This document shows positions 5,850-13,994 of a stretch of DNA of 23,234 bases, piece by piece. Source of the stretch: Dehalococcoidia bacterium UBA3254 (GTDB lineage: Bacteria > Chloroflexota > Dehalococcoidia > Dehalococcoidales > UBA3254). The stretch spans positions 11,380 to 34,613 of the forward strand of contig DEUU01000131.1 of NCBI GenBank assembly GCA_002362735.1. The letters run 5' to 3'. The stretch's first letter is position 1; each line of letters starts with the position of its first letter. The position numbers and the translations under genes are program-made. A model generated the notes under the pieces. The model saw only the letters and a program-made list of their open reading frames with translations, made no database searches and was not told the DNA's origin.

Positions 5850-8360
5850 ATGGACCTGAGAAAATACGAGGTTCCGGTAGAACAGCTAAAGGTGGAATGC
5901 GACCCCAAGATATTTGATTTTGAATGTACCAAAGACCTGGCACCGTTACGAGAATTTATCGGTCAGGATAGGGCTATTCGCGGCATTGAGTTTGGCCTTT
6001 CTATGAAAAACAGGGGCTATAACATTTATGTGGCTGGACTTTCCGGTACCGGGAAAACTTCGATCGTTAAGACATACGTTAATAAGATGGTTGAAAAACG
6101 GCAGGCGGAGGGATCTTACAATCCTGACGACTGGTGCTGTCTCTATAATTTTTCGGATACGGATAGACCACAAATCACTAATTTGCCTCAGGGTAAAGGC
6201 AAAGTGTTTAAAGACCAGATGACCAGGTTGTTGACCCAGCTTAAAGATGAATTAACCAAGGCCTTTTCCAGTGAAGAGTATAAATCTCATACTAAAAGCA
6301 CTATCCAGGAAGGACAATCCAAGCAGCAAAAGTTGTTTGAGGATATTTCACAAGAAGCCCGAAAAGCCGGTTTTATGCTGCAAATGACGCCTATGGGGCC
6401 GGCGATTGTACCTCTGGTAGAGGGTAAACCCATGCCTGAAGAAGTCTACGTGTCATTAGACGAAAATACCCGAAAGCAAATAGAAACCAGAAGGACTGCG
6501 CTTCTGGAAAAGCTTCAGGATGCATTTGATCAAGCCCGGGATACAGAAAGGCAAATTGCCGAGAAGATTCAGAACACGGACAAAGCGGTCGCTGAATATA
6601 CAGTCTCCAGGCTTTTTGAGGATATGAACAAGGACTATAAAGACAGTCCCAACATTCTTAAATACCTGGCGGATCTGAAAAATTATACTTTAACCAACCT
6701 GAATATCTTTAAACTCTCAAACGATCAACAGCAGCAAATGCAGGCTATGCTGGGCATGTCCCCTCAATTGGCGATGCGCGGTGATCCATTTCTTCCGTTT
6801 CAGGTGAATGTTTTTGTCGATAACAGCGAAACCAAGGGACCTCCGGTTATTACCGAATCCAACCCCAACTACTTAAATCTATTCGGTAAAATTGAAAGGC
6901 GTTTCCTCTTCGGCGGATATTTGAGCGACCACACAATGCTGAAGCCAGGCGCTCTCCAGAAGGCTAACGGAGGATATCTACTTCTGAGTGCCATGGACGT
7001 TATCGTGAACCCGGCAGTCTGGCCTACTCTAAAACGGGCCATTAAAGACCGCGAGGTAAGTATAGAAGAACCATATGAGCAATTTGGGCTATTCGTGCCG
7101 CAAGGGCTTCGACCTCAACCCATGCCTATAAATGTCAAAATCATCCTTATCGGCGATCCTTCTCTGTACCAGACGCTGGCCGCTTACGATGAAGATTTCT
7201 TCGAGATCTTCCGGGTCAAGTCCGATTTCGATTATGAAGTAAACCGGAGTAAAGAAAATATTGTCGGCTACGCGGCTTTTCTCGCCGGATGCTGTGAAGA
7301 ATGCGAAGTCAAACATTTTGATCGTACCGGCGTTGCAAAAGTTATTGACTACGCCTCAAGAATGGTTTCCGATCAGGAAAAGTTATCATCTCGCTTTGGT
7401 CAGATAAAGGAAATCGTTGAAGAATCTGCGTATTGGGCTAGCCAGGATAATTCAAAATTTATTCAAGCCCGGCATGTAGATAAAGCAGTAGAAGAGCGGC
7501 GCTACCGCCATAATTTACCGGATGAGAAGCTTAGAGAAATGATTACCCGCGGAACTATTATGATCGATACAGAAGGATCAGTGGTAGGCCAGGTGAACGG
7601 GCTAAGTGTTTATAGTTTGGGAGATATTTCATTCGGTAAGCCCAGCCGCATTACTTGCCGTACATATCTGGGGAGAAGCGGAGTCATTAACATTGAACGA
7701 GAGTCCCAAATGAGCGGAAGAATCCACGATAAGGGGGTCATGATTTTGAGCGGGTATATGGGTTGGAAATATGCTCAGGAGTATCCGCTTTCTCTGTCAG
7801 CCTCTCTTTGCTTTGAGCAGTCTTATGAAGGGGTAGAGGGCGACAGCGCCTCATCCACAGAATTATATTCTTTGCTTTCCAGCATCGCAGATGTCCCGAT
7901 TAAACAAAACATTGCTGTTACCGGATCGGTAAATCAGAAAGGCGAAATCCAGCCGATCGGAGGCATCAACCAGAAAATCGAAGGATTCTTTGAGGTCTGT
8001 CGGGCTAAAGGCTTCACCGGTGATCAGGGTATTCTGATGCCGGCAAAAAATTTGAAACATCTTATGCTTCGCGATGAAGTAGTAGAAGCGGTCAAACAGA
8101 ATCAATTTCGAATATGGGCGGTCAGTACCATAGATGAAGGCATCGAAGTCCTCACAGGCATCGAAGCCGGGAGAAAAACTGAAGGCGGCGGTTACCCGGA
8201 AGGAACCATCAACTACAAAGTGGACCGGAATTTGAGGGAAATGGCTAATAAGTTGAAGTTCTATGTAGCTCTCAGCCGGGATGGAGAAGGCGCTATGCCG
8301 TTCAATATTCCGAAAACACCGGTCAAAGCCGACAGGAAAAAAAGAGCTTCTAAAAAGTAG
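5850..8360 (+). CDS. LonB/LonH-like ATP-dependent protease
   Basis: An 836-residue AAA+ protease of the Lon family (AAA_32 type, as in E. coli YcbZ), for cytoplasmic protein quality control. Walker A is GLSGTGKT (63-70, Lys69). A long helical insertion rich in Gln, Lys and Glu spans about 120-300. The Walker-B-like KANGGYLLLSAMDV follows (371-384). The C-terminal Lon protease domain carries the catalytic Ser666 in EGDSAS and Lys709 in NQKIEG, with VTGSVNQKGEIQPIGG between them. The Lys/Arg-rich tail is disordered-looking. The ATG is preceded by a strong AGGAGG six bases upstream. It is monocistronic, with a hairpin 12 bases after the stop. The family is secure; natural substrates are unknown. 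Confidence 0.93.
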   Translation: MDLRKYEVPVEQLKVECDPKIFDFECTKDLAPLREFIGQDRAIRGIEFGLSMKNRGYNIYVAGLSGTGKTSIVKTYVNKMVEKRQAEGSYNPDDWCCLYNFSDTDRPQITNLPQGKGKVFKDQMTRLLTQLKDELTKAFSSEEYKSHTKSTIQEGQSKQQKLFEDISQEARKAGFMLQMTPMGPAIVPLVEGKPMPEEVYVSLDENTRKQIETRRTALLEKLQDAFDQARDTERQIAEKIQNTDKAVAEYTVSRLFEDMNKDYKDSPNILKYLADLKNYTLTNLNIFKLSNDQQQQMQAMLGMSPQLAMRGDPFLPFQVNVFVDNSETKGPPVITESNPNYLNLFGKIERRFLFGGYLSDHTMLKPGALQKANGGYLLLSAMDVIVNPAVWPTLKRAIKDREVSIEEPYEQFGLFVPQGLRPQPMPINVKIILIGDPSLYQTLAAYDEDFFEIFRVKSDFDYEVNRSKENIVGYAAFLAGCCEECEVKHFDRTGVAKVIDYASRMVSDQEKLSSRFGQIKEIVEESAYWASQDNSKFIQARHVDKAVEERRYRHNLPDEKLREMITRGTIMIDTEGSVVGQVNGLSVYSLGDISFGKPSRITCRTYLGRSGVINIERESQMSGRIHDKGVMILSGYMGWKYAQEYPLSLSASLCFEQSYEGVEGDSASSTELYSLLSSIADVPIKQNIAVTGSVNQKGEIQPIGGINQKIEGFFEVCRAKGFTGDQGILMPAKNLKHLMLRDEVVEAVKQNQFRIWAVSTIDEGIEVLTGIEAGRKTEGGGYPEGTINYKVDRNLREMANKLKFYVALSRDGEGAMPFNIPKTPVKADRKKRASKK

Positions 8361-8371
8361 CGCAGATAATT

Positions 8372-8396
8372 AGAGGCGGGCAAGTAACCCGCCTCT
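8372..8396 (+). terminator. Hairpin terminator after the LonB-like gene
   Basis: A perfect 9-bp GC-rich stem (AGAGGCGGG at 8372-8380 with CCCGCCTCT at 8388-8396) encloses a 7-base loop, extended by one T-A pair at its base. The tail ATTATTGAAT is only moderately T-rich, so termination efficiency is uncertain. The rest of 8361-8561 holds no convincing gene. Confidence 0.65.
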
Positions 8397-8561
8397 ATTA
8401 TTGAATAAACAGCGCTTTTGGAACGCCGGGCTTCAAGATATCTAACCACCTCATCATCATTCTGATCGTACCAGTTGCGGTAATAGCTAGCGATTGCAAA
8501 TGGCCGGGACCCGGTTTGCAAAATATTCCAGATGTCCTTTAATATTCATTATCTTTCCGTA

Positions 8562-9374
8562 CTATAAAGATAAAATTTCATCGGCATAGACTTCTTCATT
8601 ACGAAATATTTTTAATAAATGGATTGCTCTTTTGTTTTCAGGTCGGAGAATATCCAGAAACACGGATGAAAGTCCCTGGCCGGAAAGCATTGCCAGCAGA
8701 GGTATTTCAATAACCGGACGAAGCCGGGCTGGGACACCGGCCGAACTATTGCTGATCCAGCAGGTAGTCCTGACTTGAGAACCAAATGTTTCCGGAACAT
8801 TCTGTAGAAAATCGAATACTTCTTCGAGATGCCGCTGTCCGGGATCTTTGTTTACGTGAATTAGGCCGGGGTCAAGAAAAATCCGGTCATTAGTAATCCC
8901 TGAGCTGTTAGCCGCACCCATCAGCACTGCAGCTTTTTCCAGCATTTGTCTGGCATCCGCTGGGGCCACGGGGTCGCTCGCCAAAAAAATAACTTCCGTA
9001 TTATACTTGATTACCAGGGGGAAAATCTCTCTAAGCCGGCCAGTTTCAATGGCAATATAATTTACTATGGGAATATGATGGCAAACCTTTAACCCGGCTT
9101 CCAGAGCGGCAGCGGAATTGGAGCTCAGGCATAACTGACATTCTGTATACTGCTGTATTACCTTAACCGCAAATTCCATCGTCTGAGGATTGTCGTCACG
9201 CTGTTGAAGATTAATTTCCAGAATGTCCGCACCGGCAGCTAAACACGACTCAGCTACATCCTTCAGACCGGGACAATTGATAATGTCCCTATCTTTTCCG
9301 CCGGATATGCTCTCCCGTAGTATACTGGCGATGCGTGGATTCCTCGTGGTTATATTATTAGCAATTATTTGCAT
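8562..9374 (-). CDS. Pterin-binding protein, methyltetrahydrofolate methyltransferase-like
   Basis: A 270-residue TIM-barrel of the pterin-binding family, which includes dihydropteroate synthase and the methyltetrahydrofolate:corrinoid methyltransferases (AcsE, MetH pterin domain, MtrH-like). It has the hallmarks AAGADILEIN (46-55), a Ser-Ser-Asn turn (84-86), IVNYIAIE (103-110, in place of the usual INS) and FLDPG in the second half. It lacks the GERIN-type N-terminus, reading ANNITTRN instead, so its pterin may be bound differently or its function may have diverged. A methyl-transfer role in the C1 or acetyl-CoA pathway is an inference; no corrinoid protein or CODH gene is near. The only usable start is the ATG at 9374; AAGGAG lies 16 bases upstream, farther than usual. 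An in-frame TAG precludes an upstream start. Confidence 0.72.
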   Translation of the reverse strand: MQIIANNITTRNPRIASILRESISGGKDRDIINCPGLKDVAESCLAAGADILEINLQQRDDNPQTMEFAVKVIQQYTECQLCLSSNSAAALEAGLKVCHHIPIVNYIAIETGRLREIFPLVIKYNTEVIFLASDPVAPADARQMLEKAAVLMGAANSSGITNDRIFLDPGLIHVNKDPGQRHLEEVFDFLQNVPETFGSQVRTTCWISNSSAGVPARLRPVIEIPLLAMLSGQGLSSVFLDILRPENKRAIHLLKIFRNEEVYADEILSL

Positions 9375-9412
9375 ATCTTTGAATTTAGCGCTCCTTTTCT
9401 ATCCTTAATACT

Positions 9413-10741
9413 TTGATTATTTATGGATTTTTAACTTATTTTGCGTTATTATATTTTCATTATATCTTAGACTGCTTCCGTAACTGGTCATTGGAGAATC
9501 GTATCAAGAAACTTAACTGGCACTCAATATTTTCAGGGTTTCGGCCCAGCTTCGTTCTGGCTCACTTTTGTAATCATGTAGTAGCAGCTCTACCAGTGCC
9601 CCTCTTACCGTTTATTGCCAAAGAGTTTGGCCTTGATAACACACATACCGGTCTTGTGATTACTGCTTTTAGCCTGGCTTCCGGAATTTCACAGTTACCG
9701 GGCGGTTTCTTAGCAGACAAGATTGGCCCCCGAAAAATGATTACTATCAGCATTTGTGGCATCGGATTGTCTGGGCTGCTGGTAGGTCTTTCTCATTCTT
9801 ATATTATGATGCTGGTCTTTCTGGTTTTCATGGGTATCGGTGGAGGCGGCTATCACCCCTCGGCTGCGCCTTTATTGGCTTCGTCCGTACCCGCGCAAAT
9901 CCGTGGTAAAGCTTTTGGTTTTCACATCATCGGAGGGAACGCTGCTTTTTTCCTGGCTCCATTGATGGCGGCAGGAATCGCTGTCATTTGGGGCTGGCGT
10001 GGTACCTTTATCAGTCTGGCTATTCCAACAATTATCTTCGGGATAGTCTTTTACTTCCTGATCAGCAAGACTATTGTTAAAAAAGTTGAAAACACCGGTC
10101 AGGTTAAGCCCGCGGTAACCGAAACAGAAGAAACCTCTCGCCCTAGAGGATGGGTACGCGAATTAGTCCTTTTTATCTTCCTTTCATCTATAGTAAGTTC
10201 GCTAAGCGCTTCAACAGGTTCTTTTTTATCGGTTTTTTCGGTGAACTATCTGGGAACAAGTTATTCTACTGCCGCTATCCTGGTAGCCATCTCTATGTCG
10301 AGCGGCCTCTGGGCAAGCCCCTTCGGCGGGCATATGGCCGACCGCATGGGTTATATCCCAACCATATTGATTTCGTGCATAGCAACAGTGCCAAGTATAT
10401 ATCTAATGACTGTAATACCCTATGGCGCCGGTTTCATCTTCCTGCTTTTAATATACGGGGCGTTAGGCGCGATCCGACTGCCCGCTACCGAGTCTTATAT
10501 CATTAGCCGGTCCAGTCCCAAGATGAGATCTACCATCTTTGGTATTTTCTATGCTTGCTCCAATCATGGAACTGGAATTCTAGCTCCATTACTGGGTTAT
10601 CTTTTTGATCGCGTGGGATATGCGATGGGTTTTAATGTTGTCTCGTTGATAACCCTGGTAGTTACGGTGTCTTGCGGTATCTTTCTCTGGAGAAGCCACA
10701 CACGGATGAAAAGAACCGCCTCTGAGGTTTCAGCTTCTTGA
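9413..10741 (+). CDS. Major facilitator superfamily transporter, Fsr-like
   Basis: Twelve-helix inner-membrane permease of about 415-442 residues. The loop 2-3 signature GGFLADKIGPRK is present and repeated in the second half as GGHMADRMGY. MGIGGGGYHPSAAPLLAS followed by RGKAFGFHIIGGN recalls the YHP/FHP signature of fosmidomycin-resistance-type (Fsr) drug exporters, so efflux is more likely than uptake. The two six-helix halves are joined by a charged loop (about 225-250). The start is unclear: no ATG exists in the first 60 codons. The TTG at 9413 adds a hydrophobic stretch without a ribosome binding site; the TTG at 9491 is nearer the usual N-terminus but also lacks one. It is divergent from the pterin-binding gene with only 38 bases between. 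Confidence 0.85.
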   Translation: MIIYGFLTYFALLYFHYILDCFRNWSLENRIKKLNWHSIFSGFRPSFVLAHFCNHVVAALPVPLLPFIAKEFGLDNTHTGLVITAFSLASGISQLPGGFLADKIGPRKMITISICGIGLSGLLVGLSHSYIMMLVFLVFMGIGGGGYHPSAAPLLASSVPAQIRGKAFGFHIIGGNAAFFLAPLMAAGIAVIWGWRGTFISLAIPTIIFGIVFYFLISKTIVKKVENTGQVKPAVTETEETSRPRGWVRELVLFIFLSSIVSSLSASTGSFLSVFSVNYLGTSYSTAAILVAISMSSGLWASPFGGHMADRMGYIPTILISCIATVPSIYLMTVIPYGAGFIFLLLIYGALGAIRLPATESYIISRSSPKMRSTIFGIFYACSNHGTGILAPLLGYLFDRVGYAMGFNVVSLITLVVTVSCGIFLWRSHTRMKRTASEVSAS

Positions 10742-10781
10742 TGCCGGTGAGTTGATTCCCGATTGCGGATAATTGGAGTCT

Positions 10782-11258
10782 TTACGTCCTTTGGAAAATA
10801 CCTGTCAGTCTCCCCTGGGAAACGGTATGTCCATTCATAGCATCAAGGACCTGGTTTTTCGTTACACGGGGTTGCAACGTCAATACAGTATCCAGAGCAT
10901 ATATGTTGAAACGATAATGATGAGCCGGACCTGGTGGAGGACACGGACCAGCATAGCCGACTTTCATCGCATCGTTCATTCCCTGTATAGCACCGCTCTG
11001 GAGTTTCTCATCAGAAAGTAAACCTTCAGGCAAACCCTGAGCTCCCGCGGGAATATTATATATTACCCAATGAGTAAAAGTACCTTTTTGAGCATCGGGG
11101 TCATCCACGATTAAAACCCAGGACCTGACCGTGGCATCGATTCCACCCCAGGTTAATGGAGGGGAGATGTTCTCACCAACACAAGTGTATTTATCCGGTA
11201 TCCGTTCCCCTTCATTGAAAGCCGGACTATGTAATTTAATTCCCATCTTGACTGGCAT
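10782..11258 (-). CDS. YbhB/YbcL-family PEBP protein
   Basis: A 158-residue phosphatidylethanolamine-binding-protein/Raf-kinase-inhibitor-like protein of the bacterial YbhB type. The ligand-pocket motifs are VDDPDA (51-56), FTHWVIYNIP (61-70) and GPCPPPG...HHYRF (about 104-117). There is no signal peptide, so it is likely cytoplasmic. The biochemical role of bacterial members is not established. The start ATG is well supported by GGAGGAAGGA immediately upstream. It is 73 bases downstream of the sufB stop on the same strand but probably has its own promoter, and it is convergent with the MFS gene (40 bases between stops). Confidence 0.92.
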   Translation of the reverse strand: MPVKMGIKLHSPAFNEGERIPDKYTCVGENISPPLTWGGIDATVRSWVLIVDDPDAQKGTFTHWVIYNIPAGAQGLPEGLLSDEKLQSGAIQGMNDAMKVGYAGPCPPPGPAHHYRFNIYALDTVLTLQPRVTKNQVLDAMNGHTVSQGRLTGIFQRT

Positions 11259-11290
11259 ATCCTTCCTCCTTCATCATCCTCTCATTATGT

Positions 11291-11296
11291 ATTATA
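11291..11296 (-). promoter_or_regulatory. -10 box for the PEBP gene
   Basis: A perfect TATAAT on the minus strand, about 32 bases before the ATG at 11258. The -35 region is poor at standard spacing. It lies in the 73-base gap after sufB, so the PEBP gene may be both read through from the suf operon and separately transcribed. Confidence 0.35.
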
Positions 11297-11331
11297 CTTC
11301 GGATATTTGAGGCGAAAAGATAAGGTCAAAA

Positions 11332-12576
11332 CTACATCAGGTCTTTTTCGCTGGCTTCGACCGCTTTTTTAAGCTCTGTATTAAGCATCGGTGGCAGACC
11401 TTCAATATCAACTCTCAAAAAACCACGTACTATTGTGGCGGTCGCTTCACTCCGAGTCAGCCCACGCGCCATCAGATATTCCACCTCTTCTTCGGCTATT
11501 TTGCCAACCGCAGCTTCATGCGATAAATCGATGCCTGCCAGATTTCCTTTGAGTTCAGGAATGGCATATATACTGCCTTTTTCACCTAAGATTAATCCCC
11601 GGCACTCAAGGTGTCCCTTCACATCCGGAGCATTGCCCTCTATATAACCGCGTGCGATAATATTGCCTCCAGTTGTAATCGCCCGCGAGACCACTTCTGT
11701 TCGACAGCCTTTAGCTTCCAGAATGGTTCGCGAACCAACATCCAGGTTAGTTCCTTGGTGAGCAACCATAATGCTGTTGAAACGCACAATAGAGTTCTCG
11801 CCAACACATCTCGCGATTGGGTTCATTTGCAGAGAACCGACCGGCTTCATTAAAACATAGTTACTGAGATACAAGCCGTTATCCTCTACGATAACCCCGG
11901 TACGCGGTCTCACCGCAACTTCTGGATTCCACTGATGAATCATGGTAAACGTGACTTTAGCGCCCTTTTTAATATAGAATTCTGAAACTCCAAGGTGCAA
12001 ACCAGGGTCGTGACGTGGAGCAGTCGTGCATCCGGTTATGATATGCAGCTCTGAGTTTTCTTCGGCAATGATGATATTGTGGACGTTCTGAATAGCCTGT
12101 TTTTTTGCGAGGTAGAGACAGGCTTGTACCGGGAATATGCTTTTTTGTCCCGGTAAAGAGCGGATAAAATAGCCGTCCGCCTGGTGTAATTCAACATTAG
12201 CGGTATATTTGTCTGTATCTACAGCCACCGCTTTCCACCAGTAATCTTGAAGCCAGTCAAATTTCTCAAGGGCTTCACTTGTAGTCATGACCTCCACACC
12301 TTCTTGCTGGGCAGAGAAATGCACCGGAGAGTTGTCCATTTGAATAAAAGTCCCGGATCGCTCTTTAGGGCTGTCCAGAATGATCCCAGCACCGAGCATT
12401 TGCTGTTTGTCCTGGACGGGTATGTTTGAAAGGTCAAACTCGTAAGGAAATTCTTTCCCTGGATTTGTATACCGGCTTAAATCTATATCTTCTCCGGCTA
12501 TTGCTCGCTTGTTGATTGCATCTTTAGCCTTGTCTGTGTTTTTTACGGAATCTTCTATCTCATGCACGTTAGACAA
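11332..12576 (-). CDS. sufB: SufB-like Fe-S cluster scaffold (minimal SUF/SMS system)
   Basis: Scaffold partner of SufC for [4Fe-4S] assembly. At 414 residues it is one SufB/SufD-family protein without a separate SufD, as in SufBC-only systems of archaea and anaerobic bacteria. The beta-helix core ends with CRGLILGEKGS and the strongly conserved DLSHEAAVGKIAEEE. Cys325 and Glu354 are 29 residues apart, matching the spacing of the functional E. coli SufB residues Cys405 and Glu434. Other cysteines are Cys153, 183 (TGCTTA), 257 and 291. The start is a TTG at 12576 with AAGGGG eight bases upstream; a GTG three codons later is an alternative. It overlaps the 3' end of sufC by 22 bases, so translation is coupled. 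No sufS, sufU or sufE follows. Confidence 0.92.
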   Translation of the reverse strand: MSNVHEIEDSVKNTDKAKDAINKRAIAGEDIDLSRYTNPGKEFPYEFDLSNIPVQDKQQMLGAGIILDSPKERSGTFIQMDNSPVHFSAQQEGVEVMTTSEALEKFDWLQDYWWKAVAVDTDKYTANVELHQADGYFIRSLPGQKSIFPVQACLYLAKKQAIQNVHNIIIAEENSELHIITGCTTAPRHDPGLHLGVSEFYIKKGAKVTFTMIHQWNPEVAVRPRTGVIVEDNGLYLSNYVLMKPVGSLQMNPIARCVGENSIVRFNSIMVAHQGTNLDVGSRTILEAKGCRTEVVSRAITTGGNIIARGYIEGNAPDVKGHLECRGLILGEKGSIYAIPELKGNLAGIDLSHEAAVGKIAEEEVEYLMARGLTRSEATATIVRGFLRVDIEGLPPMLNTELKKAVEASEKDLM

Positions 12577-13289
12577 TTTTTATACCCCTTTTCCTTAATA
12601 GTTGCCAGCATTTCTCGGGGATCACCATTACAGCCGATCATACCATCGCACAGAACATATCCCGTGCGGGCATTAACATAGTCTAAAATATAACCGGTAT
12701 GGGTGATAATCAATCCCATACATTTACGTTCTCTTATAGGGCAATCCTTTTGTAAAAGCTCGTTGATCAACTTCCCTATTAATGAAATATTGACCAGATC
12801 AACTCCCGACTCCGGTTCATCCAGAAGTACCAGCTGGGGCCGTTGTGCTAAAAGCTGCATTAATTCGGAGCGCTTGATTTCTCCTCCTGAAAATCCATAG
12901 TTGATATCCCTATCCAAAAAGTCTGAGAGGTCTGCGCGGGCAGCCAACTCGTTAACCAATTCACCGTCACCACGGCCTTTAAGGCATGCAGCAACCATAT
13001 CATAGGTCTTGACACCTCGTACTACCGGGGGACGCTGAAAAGAAATACCGATACCTAACCGCGCCCGCTCATCCATTGGCATGTAAGTAATATCCTGACC
13101 GGCGAAGATTATCTTTCCCCTGGTAATCCGGTACTTCGGGAAACCCATGATCGCCGAAAGTAATGTACTCTTCCCGGCACCATTCGGGCCAAATAGCACG
13201 TGGGTCTCACCTGTATTAATAGTTAAATTAATATCCTGGAGAATTTCTTTATTCTCTACGGAAACATACAAATTCTCGATTTCTAACAT
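12555..13289 (-). CDS. sufC: SufC-like Fe-S assembly ATPase
   Basis: ABC-type ATPase that drives conformational change in the SufB scaffold; soluble, no membrane domain. At 244 residues it has Walker A GPNGAGKS (34-41), Q-loop near Gln85, signature FSGGE (133-137), Walker B LVLLDEPESGVD (153-164) and H-loop His197. The extreme C-terminus carries a CxxC pair (Cys239, Cys242), which E. coli SufC does not need. The ATG at 13289 is preceded by GGAGG about five bases upstream. Three bases separate it from the ferritin-like gene upstream and it overlaps sufB downstream, so the three genes form one transcript. Confidence 0.95.
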   Translation of the reverse strand: MLEIENLYVSVENKEILQDINLTINTGETHVLFGPNGAGKSTLLSAIMGFPKYRITRGKIIFAGQDITYMPMDERARLGIGISFQRPPVVRGVKTYDMVAACLKGRGDGELVNELAARADLSDFLDRDINYGFSGGEIKRSELMQLLAQRPQLVLLDEPESGVDLVNISLIGKLINELLQKDCPIRERKCMGLIITHTGYILDYVNARTGYVLCDGMIGCNGDPREMLATIKEKGYKNCLTCMR

Positions 13290-13292
13290 ATA

Positions 13293-13811
13293 TTATCCTC
13301 CATCCAGAGAATGATGTTCCTTTAAGGTAAACCAGCCGGCCGGGTCCTTGACATACTCAAAGTAGTCTAGAAGCACGGCATGGTGAATGCTCTCTTGACC
13401 GGCTAACATCTCATAATATTGTTTCTCTGTCGCGAAACCAGCTTTTCCCGCCTGTTCTCGATAAAAATCAAAGGTTTTATTCTCCATCTCCATCGCCGTC
13501 TTTACGGCTTCCAATTCAGTTTTTGTCGATTGTACATTCTTACTGGCTTGTGCGAATAAACTTCTTAACTCACCCGCTTTATGAGGTTGGAAATTTACTT
13601 CTGGCCAGGATTTTTTCGATTGTATCGCTCTATATATCTCTTCGAACTTCTGGCGGTGAACATCCTCTTCATCTGCCAGAGTATTGAAAAGCTTTTGCCC
13701 TATTTTATTCTGGCTGGATTGTCCCGCTTTCAAATAATAATCTTTACCGTCAATTTCCATACGAATAGCAATCTGTAAAGCTTCCAGGGTATTAGTCTGT
13801 TCAGATACCAT
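13293..13811 (-). CDS. Ferritin-like diiron protein (rubrerythrin family, no rubredoxin domain)
   Basis: A 172-residue four-helix-bundle protein. Two half-sites for a diiron centre are visible: Glu19 with Glu49-x-x-His52, and Glu110 with Glu140-x-x-His143. There is no C-terminal CxxC pair, so the rubredoxin domain of true rubrerythrin is absent. Possible roles are peroxide scavenging or iron handling. It leads the operon in front of sufC (three bases apart), which suggests a link to iron supply for, or oxidant protection of, Fe-S cluster assembly; that link is inferred from context. GGAGG about eight bases upstream supports the ATG at 13811. A palindrome at 13845-13860 lies in the leader. Confidence 0.88.
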   Translation of the reverse strand: MVSEQTNTLEALQIAIRMEIDGKDYYLKAGQSSQNKIGQKLFNTLADEEDVHRQKFEEIYRAIQSKKSWPEVNFQPHKAGELRSLFAQASKNVQSTKTELEAVKTAMEMENKTFDFYREQAGKAGFATEKQYYEMLAGQESIHHAVLLDYFEYVKDPAGWFTLKEHHSLDGG

Positions 13812-13844
13812 TTCTTTTCCTCCATTGCCATGTTCTGGCTATTT

Positions 13845-13860
13845 GTTCAATATATTAAAC
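13845..13860. promoter_or_regulatory. Palindromic operator candidate before the ferritin-suf operon
   Basis: GTTCAATATATTAAAC is a 16-base palindrome with a single mismatched pair. It sits 34 bases upstream of the ferritin-like gene and just downstream of a possible minus-strand -10 (TATAAC, 13873-13878), a position suited to a repressor. The regulator is not identifiable from the window. Confidence 0.4.
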
Positions 13861-13943
13861 TACGACCATTTTGTTATACCTAATATACATAGTACACAAT
13901 ACCTCCGTTAAAAAAGCAAGTTGAGCTTCTTATAAGATTGTTA

Positions 13944-13973
13944 TTGGACGGATATTGGTTAATCGGATATAAT
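13944..13973 (+). promoter_or_regulatory. Promoter candidate for the rsmI-metG operon
   Basis: A perfect TATAAT (13968-13973) has TTGGAC 18 bases upstream (13944-13949). Transcription from about 13980 gives a short leader of some 15 bases with AGGAAGGTG just before the rsmI ATG. Confidence 0.5.
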
Positions 13974-13994
13974 AGCGAAAGCTAGGAAGGTGAA

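Noticed and set aside
8261..8521. An 86-codon minus-strand reading frame from a TTG, with protein-like composition in its first 40 residues.
   Set aside because: It runs through the terminator hairpin and 100 bases antisense into the LonB-like gene; its ribosome site is 14 bases away and I recognise no family. It may be a decayed remnant, but not a supported gene.
8562..9374. Dihydropteroate synthase (folP) as the identity of the pterin-binding protein.
   Set aside because: There are no other folate genes around it, and its N-terminal region does not show the usual DHPS start motif; a methyltransferase-like relative fits better.
10150..10506. A 118-codon plus-strand frame within the MFS gene.
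   Set aside because: It is a frame-shifted shadow of conserved transmembrane segments.
13293..13811. True rubrerythrin.
   Set aside because: There is no rubredoxin CxxC domain; only the ferritin-like diiron part is present.
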